In this document: piece by piece, positions 56,777 to 64,000 of the stretch
Layout of the letters: each line of letters starts with the position of its first letter
Numbering within the stretch: position 1 is the stretch's first letter
Assembly (NCBI RefSeq): GCF_000185965.1
Contig: NC_014924.1
Span: 2,976,001 to 3,040,000 of the forward strand
DNA: 64,000 nucleotides
Reading direction: 5' to 3'
Origin: Pseudoxanthomonas suwonensis 11-1
GTDB lineage: Bacteria; Pseudomonadota; Gammaproteobacteria; Xanthomonadales; Xanthomonadaceae
Program-made: the position numbers and the translations under genes
Notes under the pieces: generated by a model
Database searches by the model: none
What the model was told of the DNA's origin: nothing
The model's input: only the letters and a program-made list of their open reading frames with translations

Positions 56777-57994
56777 ATGATGCTGCCCTTGGCTAATCCA
56801 TCCCGTCCGGCGCCGATCGCGCCCGTGGCCATCACTGCCTTCACCGCGACCACAGCGCTAGGACCGGGGCTGCATGCGCAGTACCAGGCGCTCGGGCAGC
56901 GCCGCACCGGCCTGCGACCGAACGACCTGCCCGGCCGCCCGCTGGAATGCTGGATTGGCCGGGTCGAGGGCGTGGAGGGCGTCGAACTGCCGGCGGAGCT
57001 CGACGGCTGGCAGTCGCGCAACCACCGCCTGGCCTGGCTGGGACTGCAGCAGGACGGCTTCCTCGAGGCCGCCCGCGCGGCTGTCGCGCGCCATGGCGCG
57101 GCGCGCGTGGCGGTGGTGATCGGCACCTCGACCTCAAGCATCGGCGAGACCGAGGACGCGTATGCGCGGCAGGAGGACGGCCATTTCCCGGCCGACCTGG
57201 CGCGGCTGCACGTGCACCGCCCCGATTCGGCCTCCGGCTTCGTGCGCCTGGCCACCGGCGCCACCGGCCCGACCCTGACCGTGGCCACCGCCTGTTCCTC
57301 CAGCGCCAAGGTGTTCGCGCATGCCGCGCGCCTGCTGCAGGCCGGGCTGGCCGACGCGGCCATCGTTGGCGGCGTGGACACCCTGTGCGGCAGCGTGCTG
57401 TACGGCTTCAACGCGCTGCAGCTGGTCTCGGCCAACCCGTGCCGCCCGTTCGACGCCGCGCGCGACGGCCTGTCGCTGGGCGAGGGTGCCGGCTTCGCCC
57501 TGCTCGAGCGCGAGCCCGCCACTCCGGTGCGTGCCTGGCTGGCCGGCTACGGCGAATCCTCCGACGCGTACCACATGTCCTCGCCGCACCCGGAGGGCCT
57601 GGGCGCACGGCGGGCGATGGAGGACGCGCTGGCCCGCGCCGGCCTGTCGGCCGATGCCATCGGCTACCTGAGCCTGCACGGCACCTCGACCCCGGCCAAC
57701 GACACGGTCGAGGCCGGTGCGGTGGCGGCGCTGTTCCCCGCCGGGCTGCACGCCAGCTCGACCAAGGGCTGGACCGGCCACACCCTCGGTGCCGCCGGCA
57801 TCGTCGAGACCGCGTTCGCGCTGCTGGCGCTGGAACACGGCCTGCTGCCGGGCACCCTCAACAGCCACGTGCCGGATCCGGCGTGCGGCCCCCAGATCCG
57901 CTTCGAAAACGCCCGCGCCGACATCGCCCACGCGATGAACAACGCCTTCGGCTTCGGCGGCAACAACTGCTCGCTGGTGTTCTCGCGCCCATGA
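56777..57994 (+). CDS. beta-ketoacyl-ACP synthase of an aryl-polyene/xanthomonadin-type cluster
   Basis: A 405-residue condensing enzyme of the KASII fold that extends the polyene chain. The nucleophile is Cys173 in VATACSSSAK. The active-site His residues lie in LSLHGTSTPANDTVEA and TKGWTGHTLGAAG, and the Gly-rich end NNAFGFGGNNCSLVF is typical. The ATG at 56777 (immediately followed by a second ATG at 56780) fits the family. It overlaps the next gene by four bases (ATGA). With the chain-length factor, ketoreductase, dehydratase and MMPL genes it identifies an aryl-polyene pigment cluster. Confidence 0.9.
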   Translation: MMLPLANPSRPAPIAPVAITAFTATTALGPGLHAQYQALGQRRTGLRPNDLPGRPLECWIGRVEGVEGVELPAELDGWQSRNHRLAWLGLQQDGFLEAARAAVARHGAARVAVVIGTSTSSIGETEDAYARQEDGHFPADLARLHVHRPDSASGFVRLATGATGPTLTVATACSSSAKVFAHAARLLQAGLADAAIVGGVDTLCGSVLYGFNALQLVSANPCRPFDAARDGLSLGEGAGFALLEREPATPVRAWLAGYGESSDAYHMSSPHPEGLGARRAMEDALARAGLSADAIGYLSLHGTSTPANDTVEAGAVAALFPAGLHASSTKGWTGHTLGAAGIVETAFALLALEHGLLPGTLNSHVPDPACGPQIRFENARADIAHAMNNAFGFGGNNCSLVFSRP

Positions 57995-58770
57995 CCACGA
58001 CCCTTACCGCCGCGATCGAAGGCATCGGCCTGTGGGCCCCGGGCGTCCCGTCCTGGGAGGCCTTCGCCGGCCTGCGCCGCGGCGAACCGGCGCCCGAGGG
58101 CGCACCCACGCGCCCGGCGCCGGCCCTGCTGCCGCCCAACGAGCGCCGCCGCGCGCCGGACACGGTGCTGGTCGCGCTGCAGGCGGCCCAGGCCGCGTGC
58201 GAGGCCGCCGGCCGCGAACCGGCCGCCCTGCCCTCGGTGTTCGCCTCCACCTACGGCGACCTGGCCATCACCGACAACGTCTGCGCCACCCTGGCGCGGG
58301 CGCCGACCGAGGTCTCGCCGACCCGGTTCCACAATTCCGTGCACAACGCCGCCGCCGGCTACTGGACCATCGGCACCGGGGCGATGGAGCCGGCCACCGC
58401 GATCAGCGCCGGCCCCGGCACCTTCGCCATGGGCCTGGTCGAGGCGCTGGCGCAGCTGGAAGCCGGCGCCGATGCGGTGCTGCTGGTGGCCTACGACGGC
58501 CCGGCCACCGGCCCGCTGCGCGACGTGCTGCACAGCGACGGCCTGCTCGGCGTGGCCCTGGTACTGGTGAAGCCGGGCGCGAATGACCGCCTGCGCATCG
58601 CCCTGGAAGGCTCCGGCTCCGGCAGCCTGACCGCGCCCCCGGCCGACATCGGCCACGGGAATGCCATGGCCACGGCCCTGGCCCTGCTGGAAGCGATCGC
58701 CACCGGCACCACCGGCGTGACCCTTGAGGACGGCAGCCACGGGCTGCGCATCGGACTGGCCCATGGCTGA
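57991..58770 (+). CDS. beta-ketoacyl synthase chain-length factor (non-catalytic partner)
   Basis: A 259-residue protein of the short KS-like chain-length-factor family found in aryl-polyene clusters. It resembles the N-terminal half of a ketosynthase, but at the nucleophile position reads ISAGPGTFAM, without Cys. It would pair with the ketosynthase encoded immediately upstream and set polyene length. The ATG shares bases with the upstream stop (ATGA). RFHNSVHNAAAGYWTIG is the family signature I rely on. Confidence 0.88.
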   Translation: MTTTLTAAIEGIGLWAPGVPSWEAFAGLRRGEPAPEGAPTRPAPALLPPNERRRAPDTVLVALQAAQAACEAAGREPAALPSVFASTYGDLAITDNVCATLARAPTEVSPTRFHNSVHNAAAGYWTIGTGAMEPATAISAGPGTFAMGLVEALAQLEAGADAVLLVAYDGPATGPLRDVLHSDGLLGVALVLVKPGANDRLRIALEGSGSGSLTAPPADIGHGNAMATALALLEAIATGTTGVTLEDGSHGLRIGLAHG

Positions 58771-59524
58771 CCCACGCACCACCGCGGTCGTGATCCCGGC
58801 GCTCAACGAGGCCCTGCGGATCCGCGACGTCGTCACCCAGACCCTCGCCCACCTGCCGTGGGTGATCGTGGTCGACGACGGCTCCACCGATGGCACCGCC
58901 GACTGCCTGGCCGACCTGCCGGTCACCGTGGTCCGCCATGGCCTGCGCCGTGGCAAGGGCGCGGCCCTGCGCAGCGGCTTCGCCGAGGCCCTGGCCAGGG
59001 GCGCGACCGGGGTGCTGACCATCGACGGCGACGGCCAGCACGATCCCTCCGACCTGCCGCGCCTGCTGGCCGCGGCCGGGCGCCATCCCGGCCACATCAT
59101 CATCGGCGCGCGCCTGCGCCACCGCGCCCAGGCCCCGCGCCTGCGGCGCATGGCCAACGCCTTCGGCGACTGGGGCGTGAGCTGGGGTGCGGGCTACCGC
59201 ATCGCCGACACCCAGAGCGGCCAGCGCTACTACCCGGCCGGGGTGATCGCGATGCAGGACGTGCCCGGCGAGGATTTCGTGTTCGAGGCGCAGATGCTGA
59301 TCTCGGCCTCGCGCCAGCTCGGCGTGCGCAGCGTGGCGGTGCCGGTGGAGACCCGCTACCGCGGCCAGGACGGGGGCCCGCTGCGGCGCAGCCACTTCCG
59401 CCCGCTGCGCGACCTGTACCGGATCACCTCGCACGTGGTGCGCCAGGTGATCGCCCACGGCGACATCTGGCGCGAGTACGGACGGGTGCGGGCACGCCCG
59501 CCGGTGATCGACGCCACGCCCTGA
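58763..59524 (+). CDS. family 2 glycosyltransferase in polyene cluster
   Basis: A 253-residue GT-A enzyme with no TM segments, probably acting at the cytosolic face. Motifs are AVVIPALNEALRIRD (N-terminus), VVDDGSTDGTADCL, the DxD-like TIDGDGQHDPSD, and EDFVFEAQMLISAS. Similar genes occur in xanthomonad polyene clusters, where a glycosyl group is placed on the lipid or pigment head group. The sugar and acceptor are unknown. It overlaps the chain-length-factor gene by eight bases. Confidence 0.85.
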   Translation: MADPRTTAVVIPALNEALRIRDVVTQTLAHLPWVIVVDDGSTDGTADCLADLPVTVVRHGLRRGKGAALRSGFAEALARGATGVLTIDGDGQHDPSDLPRLLAAAGRHPGHIIIGARLRHRAQAPRLRRMANAFGDWGVSWGAGYRIADTQSGQRYYPAGVIAMQDVPGEDFVFEAQMLISASRQLGVRSVAVPVETRYRGQDGGPLRRSHFRPLRDLYRITSHVVRQVIAHGDIWREYGRVRARPPVIDATP

Positions 59525-59607
59525 AGCGGACTGTTTCAGGGCCAACCGTGTTTGGCCTGTCGCCCCGCCCGGGGCTATAAGGGCCACTCCGCACCAGGGG
59601 AAGTGCA

Positions 59608-60873
59608 ATGACGGGGCTGTTGCTGTTCCAGATCGCCGTGGTGCTGGTGGCTGCGCGCACCTGTGGCGTGCTGCTGGCCCGCCTGGGCCAGCCGCCGGTG
59701 ATCGGCGAGATGGCTGCCGGCGTGCTGCTGGGCCCGGTCGTGTTCGGCGCCGCCCTGCCCGAGCTGCATGCCGCGCTGTTCCCCGCCGCCTCGCTGCCGG
59801 GCCTGTCGGCGCTGTCGACCCTGGGCCTGGTGCTCTTCATGTTCGTCATCGGCGTGGAGATGCGCGCGCCGGAAGGCGCGCGGGCGCAGGTACTGGCTGC
59901 CGCACGGGTGGCGGGCCTGTCGGCGCTGCTGCCATTCGCGCTGGCGCTGGCGGTGGCGCCACTGCTGCACGGGATGCTGGCGCCGGAAGGCGTGGCCTTC
60001 TGGCCGTTCGCGCTGTACCTGGGCGTGGCCCTGTCGGTGACCGCGTTCCCGGTGCTGGCGCGGATCCTCAAGGACCGCGGCATGCAGCACACCGCGGTCG
60101 GGCGCCTTTCGCTTTCGGCCGCCGCGCTGCTGGACGTGGGCGCATGGATCGCCCTGGCCCTGCTGGTGGCGCTGACCACAGGCGAGGGCGCGGCCGGCCT
60201 GCTGCGCACGCTGGCCGGGCTGGGCCTGCTGCTGGTGCTGGTGTTCGGCGTGCTCAAGCCGCTGTTCGCCGGGCTGCTGCGTCGCCACGCCTCCGACGGC
60301 CGGCCCTCGGGCACGGTGCTGGCCGCGCTGCTGGTGGGCCTGTTCGCCTGCGCCGCGGCCACCGAGTGGCTGCACCTGCACCCGGTGTTCGGCGCCTTCC
60401 TGTTCGGCGCCTGCCTGCCGCGCGACGACCGCCTGATGCATGCCCTGGTCGAGCGCATCGAGCACCTGGCCCTGGTCCTGCTGATGCCGCTGTTCTTCGC
60501 CGTGGCTGGCATGGGCACCAGCGCCGATGCGTTCACCGCCACCGGCGCCGGCGCCCTGCTGCTGATCCTGGCGGTAGCGGTACTGGGCAAGCTGCTTGGC
60601 GGCGGGCTCGGCGCGCGCCTGTCGGGCTACTCCACCCGCGACAGCCTGGCCGTGGGTTCGCTGATGAACGCCCGCGGCATGATCGAGCTGATCGTGATGA
60701 AGGTGGGCCTGGACGCCGGGCTGATCGGCCCGGAGCTGTTCACCCTGCTGTTGCTGGTGGCGCTGTGCACCACCCTGATGACCGGACCGCTGCTGGCCCT
60801 GCTCGCACGCCGTGGCAGCGCCGCCAAGGTGGAGGCCGCGGCGGCCGCGCCACCGGAAGGACACCGCCACTGA
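59608..60873 (+). CDS. CPA2 cation:proton antiporter inside the polyene cluster
   Basis: A 421-residue Na+/H+ or K+/H+ exchanger with about 12 TMs and no RCK domain. Signatures are RLGQPPVIGEMAAGVLLGPV, LGLVLFMFVIGVEM, GVALSVTAFPVLARIL (discontinuous helix) and AVGSLMNARGMIELIV. GGGGAAG lies before the ATG. It follows the glycosyltransferase gene by 83 bases in the same direction and faces the ketoreductase gene. Whether it contributes to polyene export or simply lies in the cluster is not decidable here. Confidence 0.85.
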   Translation: MTGLLLFQIAVVLVAARTCGVLLARLGQPPVIGEMAAGVLLGPVVFGAALPELHAALFPAASLPGLSALSTLGLVLFMFVIGVEMRAPEGARAQVLAAARVAGLSALLPFALALAVAPLLHGMLAPEGVAFWPFALYLGVALSVTAFPVLARILKDRGMQHTAVGRLSLSAAALLDVGAWIALALLVALTTGEGAAGLLRTLAGLGLLLVLVFGVLKPLFAGLLRRHASDGRPSGTVLAALLVGLFACAAATEWLHLHPVFGAFLFGACLPRDDRLMHALVERIEHLALVLLMPLFFAVAGMGTSADAFTATGAGALLLILAVAVLGKLLGGGLGARLSGYSTRDSLAVGSLMNARGMIELIVMKVGLDAGLIGPELFTLLLLVALCTTLMTGPLLALLARRGSAAKVEAAAAAPPEGHRH

Positions 60874-60883
60874 GGCTGGGTTT

Positions 60884-61621
60884 TCACCCCATGCCGCCGT
60901 TGACCCCGATCACCTGGCCGTTGACGTAACCGGCGGCCTCCGAGCACAGGAAGGCCACCAGCGCCGCGACTTCCTCCGGACGCCCCGCGCGCGCGGCCGG
61001 CACCATCTGCCTGATCGCCTCGGGACTGAAGCTGCCCTCGGCCATCGAGCCCTGGATCACGCCCGGTGCCACGACATTCACCGTGATCCCGCGGCTGGCC
61101 ATCTCCCGCGCCAGCGACTTCGACGCGCCATGCAGCGCGGCCTTGGCCGCGGCGTAGTTGGTCTGGCCGCGGTTGCCCAGCACCGCCGCCACCGAGGACA
61201 CGCTGACGATCCGCCCCCAGCGCCCGCGCGCCATCGGCAGCAGCAGCGGCCTGGTGACGTGGAAGAAGCCGTGCAGGGAGACGTCGATCACCCGCTGCCA
61301 CTGCGCATCGCTCATGCCGGCCATGGGCGCGTCGTCGTGGATGCCGGCGTTGTTGACCAGCACGTCGATCCGGCCTTCGGCCAGCAGGGCCTCGATCGCC
61401 GCGGCGGTGGCGGCGCCGTCGGCCACGTCGAAGGCCACGGCCCGCGCACTGCCGCCGCGTTCGCGGATCGCCGCGGCCACCGCTTCGGCGCGGTCGATGT
61501 TGGTGTTGGCGTGGACGATGACCTCCATGCCGGCATCGGCCAGGGCATGGCAGGTCGCGCCGCCGATGTCGCCGCTGCCGCCGGTGACCAGGGCGCGGCG
61601 CTTGGGAGTCGTTGGATTCAT
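60884..61621 (-). CDS. 3-ketoacyl-ACP reductase (FabG-like) of the polyene cluster
   Basis: A 245-residue SDR that reduces the beta-keto group during chain extension. Cofactor loop TGGSGDIGGATCHAL near residues 13-27, NNAGIHDDAP near 91, catalytic Ser in VSVSSVAAVLG, YAAAKAALHGASK with Tyr/Lys, and the closing VNGQVIGVNGGMG. The FabG-like arrangement and neighbours indicate the aryl-polyene ketoreductase. The transcription unit includes the dehydratase and MMPL genes upstream on the minus strand. Confidence 0.9.
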   Translation of the reverse strand: MNPTTPKRRALVTGGSGDIGGATCHALADAGMEVIVHANTNIDRAEAVAAAIRERGGSARAVAFDVADGAATAAAIEALLAEGRIDVLVNNAGIHDDAPMAGMSDAQWQRVIDVSLHGFFHVTRPLLLPMARGRWGRIVSVSSVAAVLGNRGQTNYAAAKAALHGASKSLAREMASRGITVNVVAPGVIQGSMAEGSFSPEAIRQMVPAARAGRPEEVAALVAFLCSEAAGYVNGQVIGVNGGMG

Positions 61622-61654
61622 CGCGCCATTCTGCCAGCGCGCGCGGCGCCGGCG

Positions 61655-62110
61655 TCAGGGACCGGCGAGCGCGCTGCCGAGCATGGCCGCGGCGCGGCCG
61701 CTGGCGATCACCGCATCGGCATGCAGGATGCGGAACGCATACTGCTGGCTGGCCTCGCTGGCGGCGAGCAGCTCGGCCTCGCATTCCAGCGCCCCTGGCA
61801 GGTCGTCGATGCGGGTCACCGCCAGCTCGATCCCGCGCAGCGCCACCAGCACGCCGGGCGCGGCACGCCCGCCCTCGCCGCCAGCCAGCAGGCCGCCATG
61901 CACGGCCATGGCCTGGGCGCCGTACTCGCACAGCGCCAGCGCCGGCAGGCGTCCACGCGCGCGCAGCGGATGCATCGGGTCTTGGTGGTTCCAGGCGCGC
62001 ACGCGGATGCCGCGTTCGTCCCAGGACACGACCTCGTCCCACAGGCACATCCGGCCCTGGTGCGGGACCAGGGCGAGGATACCTTCGCGGCCGGGCAGCG
62101 GCCGGTTCAT
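61655..62110 (-). CDS. 3-hydroxyacyl-ACP dehydratase-like protein (ApeP/hotdog-fold) of the polyene cluster
   Basis: A 151-residue hotdog-fold protein. It begins MNRPLPGREGILALVPHQGRMCLWDEVVSWDE; the conserved VPHQGRMCLWDEV is the signature of the aryl-polyene dehydratase family, with an His in the FabZ-like active-site position. It would remove water to build the polyene double bonds. The ATG at 62110 overlaps the MMPL gene stop by four bases (ATGA), so the two are coupled, and the ketoreductase gene follows 33 bases later. Confidence 0.85.
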   Translation of the reverse strand: MNRPLPGREGILALVPHQGRMCLWDEVVSWDERGIRVRAWNHQDPMHPLRARGRLPALALCEYGAQAMAVHGGLLAGGEGGRAAPGVLVALRGIELAVTRIDDLPGALECEAELLAASEASQQYAFRILHADAVIASGRAAAMLGSALAGP

Positions 62111-64000
62111 CGCGCCTCCTCCGGGCTGCGCGCGACCAGCACCGCCAGCACGAAGTTGAACACCACGCCCAGGGCCACGGTGCTGCCGATCGCGCGCAGT
62201 ACCGGGATCGAGGACAGCGCCAGCAGGCCGAACACCAGGGTGGTGGTCAGGCTGCACACGATCACCGCGTGCAGGGTGCGCAGCTGGTCGGCGCGGTCGT
62301 CGCCGGCGTGGTCGAAGAACAGCGCGTAGTCCAGGCCCAGGCCGGCGGCCAGGATCAGCGAGACCAGGTGGAACAGGTTCAGCTCCACGCCGAAGGCGCG
62401 CAGCACGGCCAGGATCAGCAGGGTGGTCAGCGCCATCGGCGCCAGCACCCGCAGCACGCGGCGGCGGTCGCGCAGGGCGACCACGACCACGCCGGCCAGC
62501 AGCAGGGCCGCCACCGCCAGCGCGCCAAGCAGGCGCAGGCGCCACTGCGCGACCAGCGACTCGGAGGCCTGCTTGAGGTCCAGCAGCTGCGCGCCGGTGT
62601 TCTCCACCGCCGAGGCCAGCGCCTGCGGATCCTCCAGCCCGGTCAGCGAGACCAGCGCGGTGGCGTGGCCTTCGCCGCGCACCAGCAGGCCACCGACCGC
62701 CAGTTCCAGCGGCGTGCCGGCCAGGTCGTCCACGGTCAGCGGCGGCGCCTCGCGGGCGGCGGCCACGTCCTCGAGGAAGGGCTCGAAGGCGTCGGGCAGG
62801 AACGGCGAATCCTCCAGCGCCTGTTCCAGCGAGGCGCGCAGGGTGTCCGCGTCGGGCAGCTTCGCCTGGCGCGCGCGCTGCAAGGCGGCGCTCGGCAGGT
62901 AGCGCGCGGCCAGGTCGTAACCGGCCAGCACGCCTTCGGCTTTCAGCTTCTCCAGCACCGGCAACAGGCGTTCGGAACGGAACAGCGCCGCCTCCACGTC
63001 GGTGTCCTGGACGGCGAGCATGTAGCGCACGTCCGGCGCGCCCAGCTCGGCGCGCAGCTGCGCATCGCGCTGCAGGTCGGCCGCCGGCACCGGGGTCAGC
63101 CGCGACAGGTCGTTCTGCCAGAACGCGCCCGGCGCGAACAGCACCACCGCCAGGGCGACGAGCGCGAGCCCGGCCAGGGTGCGGCGCGGGCGCGGCAGGC
63201 CTTCCAGCCGGCGCCAGATGCCGTCCAGCCGGGCCGAACCGGCCGGATCGCGGCGCATCGGCGTCACCAGGCGAGGCAGCAGCCAGCGGGTGGTCGCGGC
63301 GGCCACGGCGAGGCCGGCGATGGTGAACACCGCCAGCTGCTCCAGGCCCTGCACGCCGGAGAACAGGAAGGTGGCGTAGGCAATGCAGGTGGCCAGCACG
63401 CCGGTGACCAGGGTCGGCCACAGCGCGCGCACGCTGGCGACCGGCGACTGCCCGGGGCGCAGGTGGCTGAAGAAGTGGATCGGATAGTCCTGGGCCACGC
63501 CAATGAGGGTGAAGCCGAAGGCCAGGGTGATGCCGTGCACGCCATCGAACAGCAACGCCACCGCGCCAAGGCCGGCGAGCCCGCCGCTGGCCAGCGGCAG
63601 CGCGCCCAGCAGCGGGATGCTCAACCGCCGGTAGGCCAGGCCCAGCAGCAACAGCAGGCCGATGGTGTCGACCGTGCCGATCCACGACACCTCGCGCTCG
63701 GTGCGCTCGCGGATGGAGACGGCGAAGGCGCCGGGGCCGGACATCTCCAGGCGGGTCGCGGCGCCCTCCGGACGGGTGGCATCGAACGCGGCCTGGATCG
63801 CGGCCACCGCTGCCTGCTGCCCGGCGCTGTCGAAGCCGGCGGCGGCGGTCTGCACCAGCAGCAGGGCCTGCTCACCGGCGCGGTCGAACCACACGCCGTG
63901 GCGGCGCTGCGGCGCCTGCGCCGGCTGCCAGGCCTCGGCCAGGCGCAGGGTTTCCAGGGTCGGGTCGGAAGGCACCAGCGGCTCGACCAGGTCGGCCGCG
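62107..64000 (-). CDS. MMPL-family exporter, C-terminal part (cut by window end)
   Basis: The frame is open to the window edge, giving about 631 residues of a larger protein. The RND/MMPL topology is visible: a TM cluster (IGLLLLLGLAYRRLSIPLLG, ITLAFGFTLIGVAQDYPIHF, TLVTGVLATCIAYATFLFSG), a large periplasmic loop (about 220-470), and a second TM cluster with HLVSLILAAGLGLDYALFF, the MMPL-type signature. Such proteins in aryl-polyene clusters are thought to export the polyene lipid towards the outer membrane. The N-terminus lies outside the window. Confidence 0.9.
   Translation of the reverse strand, partial: AADLVEPLVPSDPTLETLRLAEAWQPAQAPQRRHGVWFDRAGEQALLLVQTAAAGFDSAGQQAAVAAIQAAFDATRPEGAATRLEMSGPGAFAVSIRERTEREVSWIGTVDTIGLLLLLGLAYRRLSIPLLGALPLASGGLAGLGAVALLFDGVHGITLAFGFTLIGVAQDYPIHFFSHLRPGQSPVASVRALWPTLVTGVLATCIAYATFLFSGVQGLEQLAVFTIAGLAVAAATTRWLLPRLVTPMRRDPAGSARLDGIWRRLEGLPRPRRTLAGLALVALAVVLFAPGAFWQNDLSRLTPVPAADLQRDAQLRAELGAPDVRYMLAVQDTDVEAALFRSERLLPVLEKLKAEGVLAGYDLAARYLPSAALQRARQAKLPDADTLRASLEQALEDSPFLPDAFEPFLEDVAAAREAPPLTVDDLAGTPLELAVGGLLVRGEGHATALVSLTGLEDPQALASAVENTGAQLLDLKQASESLVAQWRLRLLGALAVAALLLAGVVVVALRDRRRVLRVLAPMALTTLLILAVLRAFGVELNLFHLVSLILAAGLGLDYALFFDHAGDDRADQLRTLHAVIVCSLTTTLVFGLLALSSIPVLRAIGSTVALGVVFNFVLAVLVARSPEEAR

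Overview
The window is very GC-rich (my impression is close to 70%) and densely coding. It looks like a chromosomal segment of a Lysobacteraceae (Xanthomonadaceae) gammaproteobacterium, of the Luteimonas/Lysobacter/Pseudoxanthomonas type. Signs are a plant-type glutamate-cysteine ligase, a glutaredoxin-rhodanese fusion, an aryl-polyene (xanthomonadin-like) cluster and the neighbourhood rho-trxA-rhlB-ftsE-ftsX...rpoH. I saw no tRNA, rRNA, CRISPR array, prophage or insertion sequence; the content is mostly core chromosome.

Layout. 1-6.1 kb: malic enzyme (cut by the window edge), a DUF1704 putative metallopeptidase, RsgA, then an AlaA-like aminotransferase, SGNH hydrolase and methyltransferase run. 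6.1-12.3 kb: assorted metabolic and hypothetical genes, including a three-domain Grx protein, ending in five copies of a short inverted repeat. 12.3-16 kb: a formaldehyde detoxification operon (frmR-frmA-NAD-binding protein-fghA) with a clear FrmR-type operator. 16-25.5 kb: HD-GYP protein, lipoprotein, GshA, VIT transporter, EngB, cytochrome c4, two tandem DsbA-like proteins, an EEP-family hydrolase and an SDR. 25.6-31.6 kb: SppA, a MATE exporter, a DUF3667 protein, and a membrane protein that appears to join a sigma-factor-like domain to DUF3106. 31.6-42.2 kb: an intergenic region with two perfect opposed DnaA boxes, then PriA, a NYN-LOTUS protein, an MHS transporter, NDH-2, TRIC, RpoH, pirin/DoxX and Ung. 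42.2-49.2 kb: a double-receiver regulator coupled to ftsEX, then RhlB, thioredoxin and a Rho with a long Q/N/G-rich N-terminal extension. 49.2-56.6 kb: an intact TonB-C-like periplasmic protein beside a paralogue broken by two amber codons, a K+/H+ antiporter, a large membrane-bound ankyrin protein and YcgL. 56.8-64 kb: part of an aryl-polyene cluster (ketosynthase, chain-length factor, glycosyltransferase, antiporter, ketoreductase, dehydratase, MMPL exporter) that runs off the window.

How the parts work together. The frm genes form a self-contained formaldehyde-inducible, glutathione-dependent oxidation pathway, and GshA a few kb away supplies its thiol. DsbA, cytochrome c4, thioredoxin, Grx and NDH-2 add redox functions. 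RpoH with a sigma-E-like promoter, RhlB and Rho are global expression factors. The polyene cluster would make and export an aryl-polyene pigment lipid to the outer membrane. The most unusual items are the sigma-like/DUF3106 fusion, the DnaA-box palindrome before priA, the degenerate A-type Fe-S domain in the Grx protein, the Cys/His tail on FghA, the prion-like Rho extension and the twin Trp-to-amber pseudogene.
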